From positions 1 to 6,682 of the forward strand of contig JAJBVF010000461.1 in NCBI GenBank assembly GCA_020859965.1: a stretch of 6,682 nucleotides of DNA, given 5' to 3'. Origin of the DNA: Clostridiales bacterium (GTDB taxonomy: Bacteria; Bacillota; Clostridia; Lachnospirales; Lachnospiraceae). Positions within the stretch are counted from its first letter, which is position 1; the number at the start of each line of letters is the position of its first letter. The notes under the pieces are model-generated. The model was given only the letters and a program-made list of their open reading frames with translations. It ran no database searches and was not told where the DNA came from. The position numbers and the translations under genes are program-made. Below are positions 5,277-6,682 of this stretch, one piece after another.

Positions 5277-5291
5277 GGTCGGCGCCCGACC
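5277..5291. repeat. Small GC-rich hairpin after dnaK
   Basis: GGTCGG (5277-5282) and CCGACC (5286-5291) form a perfect 6-bp stem with a CGC loop, 24 bases past the dnaK stop on the minus strand. No T-run follows, so termination is unlikely; it could protect the dnaK mRNA 3' end. Confidence 0.5.
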
Positions 5292-5315
5292 TGTATCTGC
5301 ATTTGTAGCTTATCT

Positions 5316-6682
5316 TTATACCTCGCGGTAATCTCCATCTACAACATCATCATCCGGTGTGCTGCTTCCCGTGCTCTGAGAACCCATATCCGGACCAGCT
5401 CCGGCAGCACCTGCTCCCATGTCCGGGCCTGCCGCTCCCTGTGCCTGCTCATAAACCTTCGCGAAAAGCTTCTGCGCACTCTCCATCAGCTTTTCTTTGC
5501 CTGCCTTCAGGTCTGCAAGCTGGGAATCTGTCATATTTTCCGCATCCGTCTGCGCGATCAGGTCTTTCAGAGACTGCAGATCTGCCTCAACCGCAGACTT
5601 ATCAGCCGCATCGATCTTATCACCGACCTCTTCCATTGCCTTCTCGGTCTGGAATACCATAGCGTCAGCGTCATTTCTGGTGTCGATTGCTTCTTTCTTC
5701 TTCTTATCCTGTGCCTCATACTCAGCAGCTTCTTTTACTGCCTTATCGATCTCATCGTCAGACATATTGGATCCGGAAGTGATCGTAATATGCTGCTCCT
5801 TGCCGGTGCCAAGATCCTTTGCGGAAACATTTACAATACCGTTCGCATCGATATCAAAGGTAACCTCGATCTGCGGTACGCCTCTTCTTGCAGGCGGGAT
5901 ACCATCCAGACGGAACTGGCCAAGGGACTTATTGTCCTTTGCGAACTGGCGCTCACCCTGTACCACATGAATATCTACTGCGGTCTGATTGTCCGCTGCA
6001 GTAGAGAATACCTGGCTCTTCTTAGTCGGGATCGTCGTATTGCGCTCAATCAGCTTGGTAGCTACGCCGCCGAGAGTCTCGATCGACAGAGACAGCGGGG
6101 TAACATCCAGAAGAAGGATATCGCCTGCGCCCGCGTCGCCCGCAAGCTTACCACCCTGAATGGAAGCGCCGAGTGCCACACACTCATCCGGGTTCAGGCT
6201 CTTGTTCGGCTCATGTCCGGTGAGCTGCTTTACTTTATCCTGTACTGCCGGGATACGGGTAGAACCGCCGACCAGCAGGACCTTGGAAAGCTCGCTTGCG
6301 GTAAGGCCCGCATCCTTCAGTGCGTTCTGTACCGGAACGACCGTTGCTTCTACAAGATCATGAGTCAGCTCATCAAATTTCGCTCTCGTCAGATCCATTT
6401 CAAAATGCTTCGGGCCGGTCTCATTCGCTGTGATGAACGGAAGGTTGATATTCGTCGTGGTAGAGGAGGACAGCTCCTTCTTTGCCTTCTCAGCCGCTTC
6501 CTTCAGTCTCTGCAGAGCCATCTTGTCATTGGAAAGGTCGATTCCTTCCTTAGACTTAAAGTCTGCGATCATATAGTCGACAACCTTCTTATCGAAGTCA
6601 TCACCGCCGAGACGGTTGTTGCCGTTGGTAGCCAGTACTTCGATGACGCCATAGCCGATCTCAATTATAGATACATCAAAGG
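5316..6682 (-). CDS. dnaK: Chaperone DnaK (Hsp70), C-terminal three quarters (start beyond the right edge)
   Basis: DnaK is the ATP-driven cytosolic chaperone that binds exposed hydrophobic peptides and works with DnaJ and GrpE. 454 codons are visible plus two bases of another; the first is the Phe of the family's GGGTFDVS motif, so by comparison with Bacillus subtilis DnaK about 175 N-terminal residues are missing. Present are LGGDDFD, the third Hsp70 signature LLVGGSTRIPAV, NPDECVALGASIQGG, the interdomain linker LLLDVTPLSLSIET, the peptide-binding beta domain (FSTAADNQTAVDIHVVQGER, IPPARRGVPQIEV), the helical lid, and a Gly/Ala-rich tail with two GPDMG repeats ending DDDVVDGDYREV. The true protein does not start at the internal ATG at 6572: the frame is open and Hsp70-like to the edge. 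hrcA and grpE are expected upstream, outside the window. Confidence 0.97.
   Translation of the reverse strand, partial: FDVSIIEIGYGVIEVLATNGNNRLGGDDFDKKVVDYMIADFKSKEGIDLSNDKMALQRLKEAAEKAKKELSSSTTTNINLPFITANETGPKHFEMDLTRAKFDELTHDLVEATVVPVQNALKDAGLTASELSKVLLVGGSTRIPAVQDKVKQLTGHEPNKSLNPDECVALGASIQGGKLAGDAGAGDILLLDVTPLSLSIETLGGVATKLIERNTTIPTKKSQVFSTAADNQTAVDIHVVQGERQFAKDNKSLGQFRLDGIPPARRGVPQIEVTFDIDANGIVNVSAKDLGTGKEQHITITSGSNMSDDEIDKAVKEAAEYEAQDKKKKEAIDTRNDADAMVFQTEKAMEEVGDKIDAADKSAVEADLQSLKDLIAQTDAENMTDSQLADLKAGKEKLMESAQKLFAKVYEQAQGAAGPDMGAGAAGAGPDMGSQSTGSSTPDDDVVDGDYREV

Noticed and set aside
5129..5338. A 69-codon minus-strand frame (starting MEITARYKDK) spanning the dnaK-dnaJ gap and overlapping both genes.
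   Set aside because: No ribosome binding site precedes either usable ATG, it resembles no family I know, and most of it is made of inverted repeats, where a stop-free frame can arise by chance.

Overview
The window looks like chromosomal DNA from an anaerobic, Gram-positive clostridium, most likely a Lachnospiraceae member. This rests on protein style (DnaK with a Gly/Ala-rich tail ending DDDVVDGDYREV, PrmA, RsmE), strong GGAGG-type ribosome binding sites and the gene order. No database search was possible. Every gene is on the minus strand, so transcription runs from high to low coordinates.

Right to left: 6682-5316 is dnaK, entering the window about 175 codons after its start. 5315-5143 is a 173-bp gap packed with inverted repeats. 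5142-3955 is dnaJ, complete. 3954-3534 is a 421-bp non-coding stretch carrying a string of five stem-loops (3613-3867), the last of them terminator-like for dnaJ, then a candidate promoter for prmA. 3533-2571 is prmA (ribosomal protein L11 methyltransferase) and 2567-1827 is rsmE (16S rRNA m3U1498 methyltransferase), 3 bp apart and probably translationally coupled. After a 161-bp gap with a possible promoter and alternative hairpins come a Dabb-family small protein (1665-1354) and a NifS/IscS-type cysteine desulfurase (1331-243). The first 26 codons of thiI (78-1) run off the left edge.

Functionally, the right half is the distal part of a heat-shock chaperone locus (dnaK-dnaJ) followed by the ribosome-modification pair prmA-rsmE, the same order as in the Bacillus subtilis dnaK operon. 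The left half is a sulfur-transfer module: the desulfurase is expected to pass persulfide sulfur to ThiI for tRNA 4-thiouridine and possibly thiamine thiazole synthesis.

Most of the window is housekeeping. Two things deserve attention. First, the desulfurase frame is cut by a TAA (245-243), yet the same frame continues for 22 residues of recognisable family C-terminus (EIDYCLSVLDELLP...) to a TAG at 176-174, so the gene looks nonsense-truncated by a single base change. Second, dnaJ is flanked on both sides by unusually dense palindromic, non-coding DNA, which may be a dispersed repeat, a structured RNA or a regulatory/processing element.
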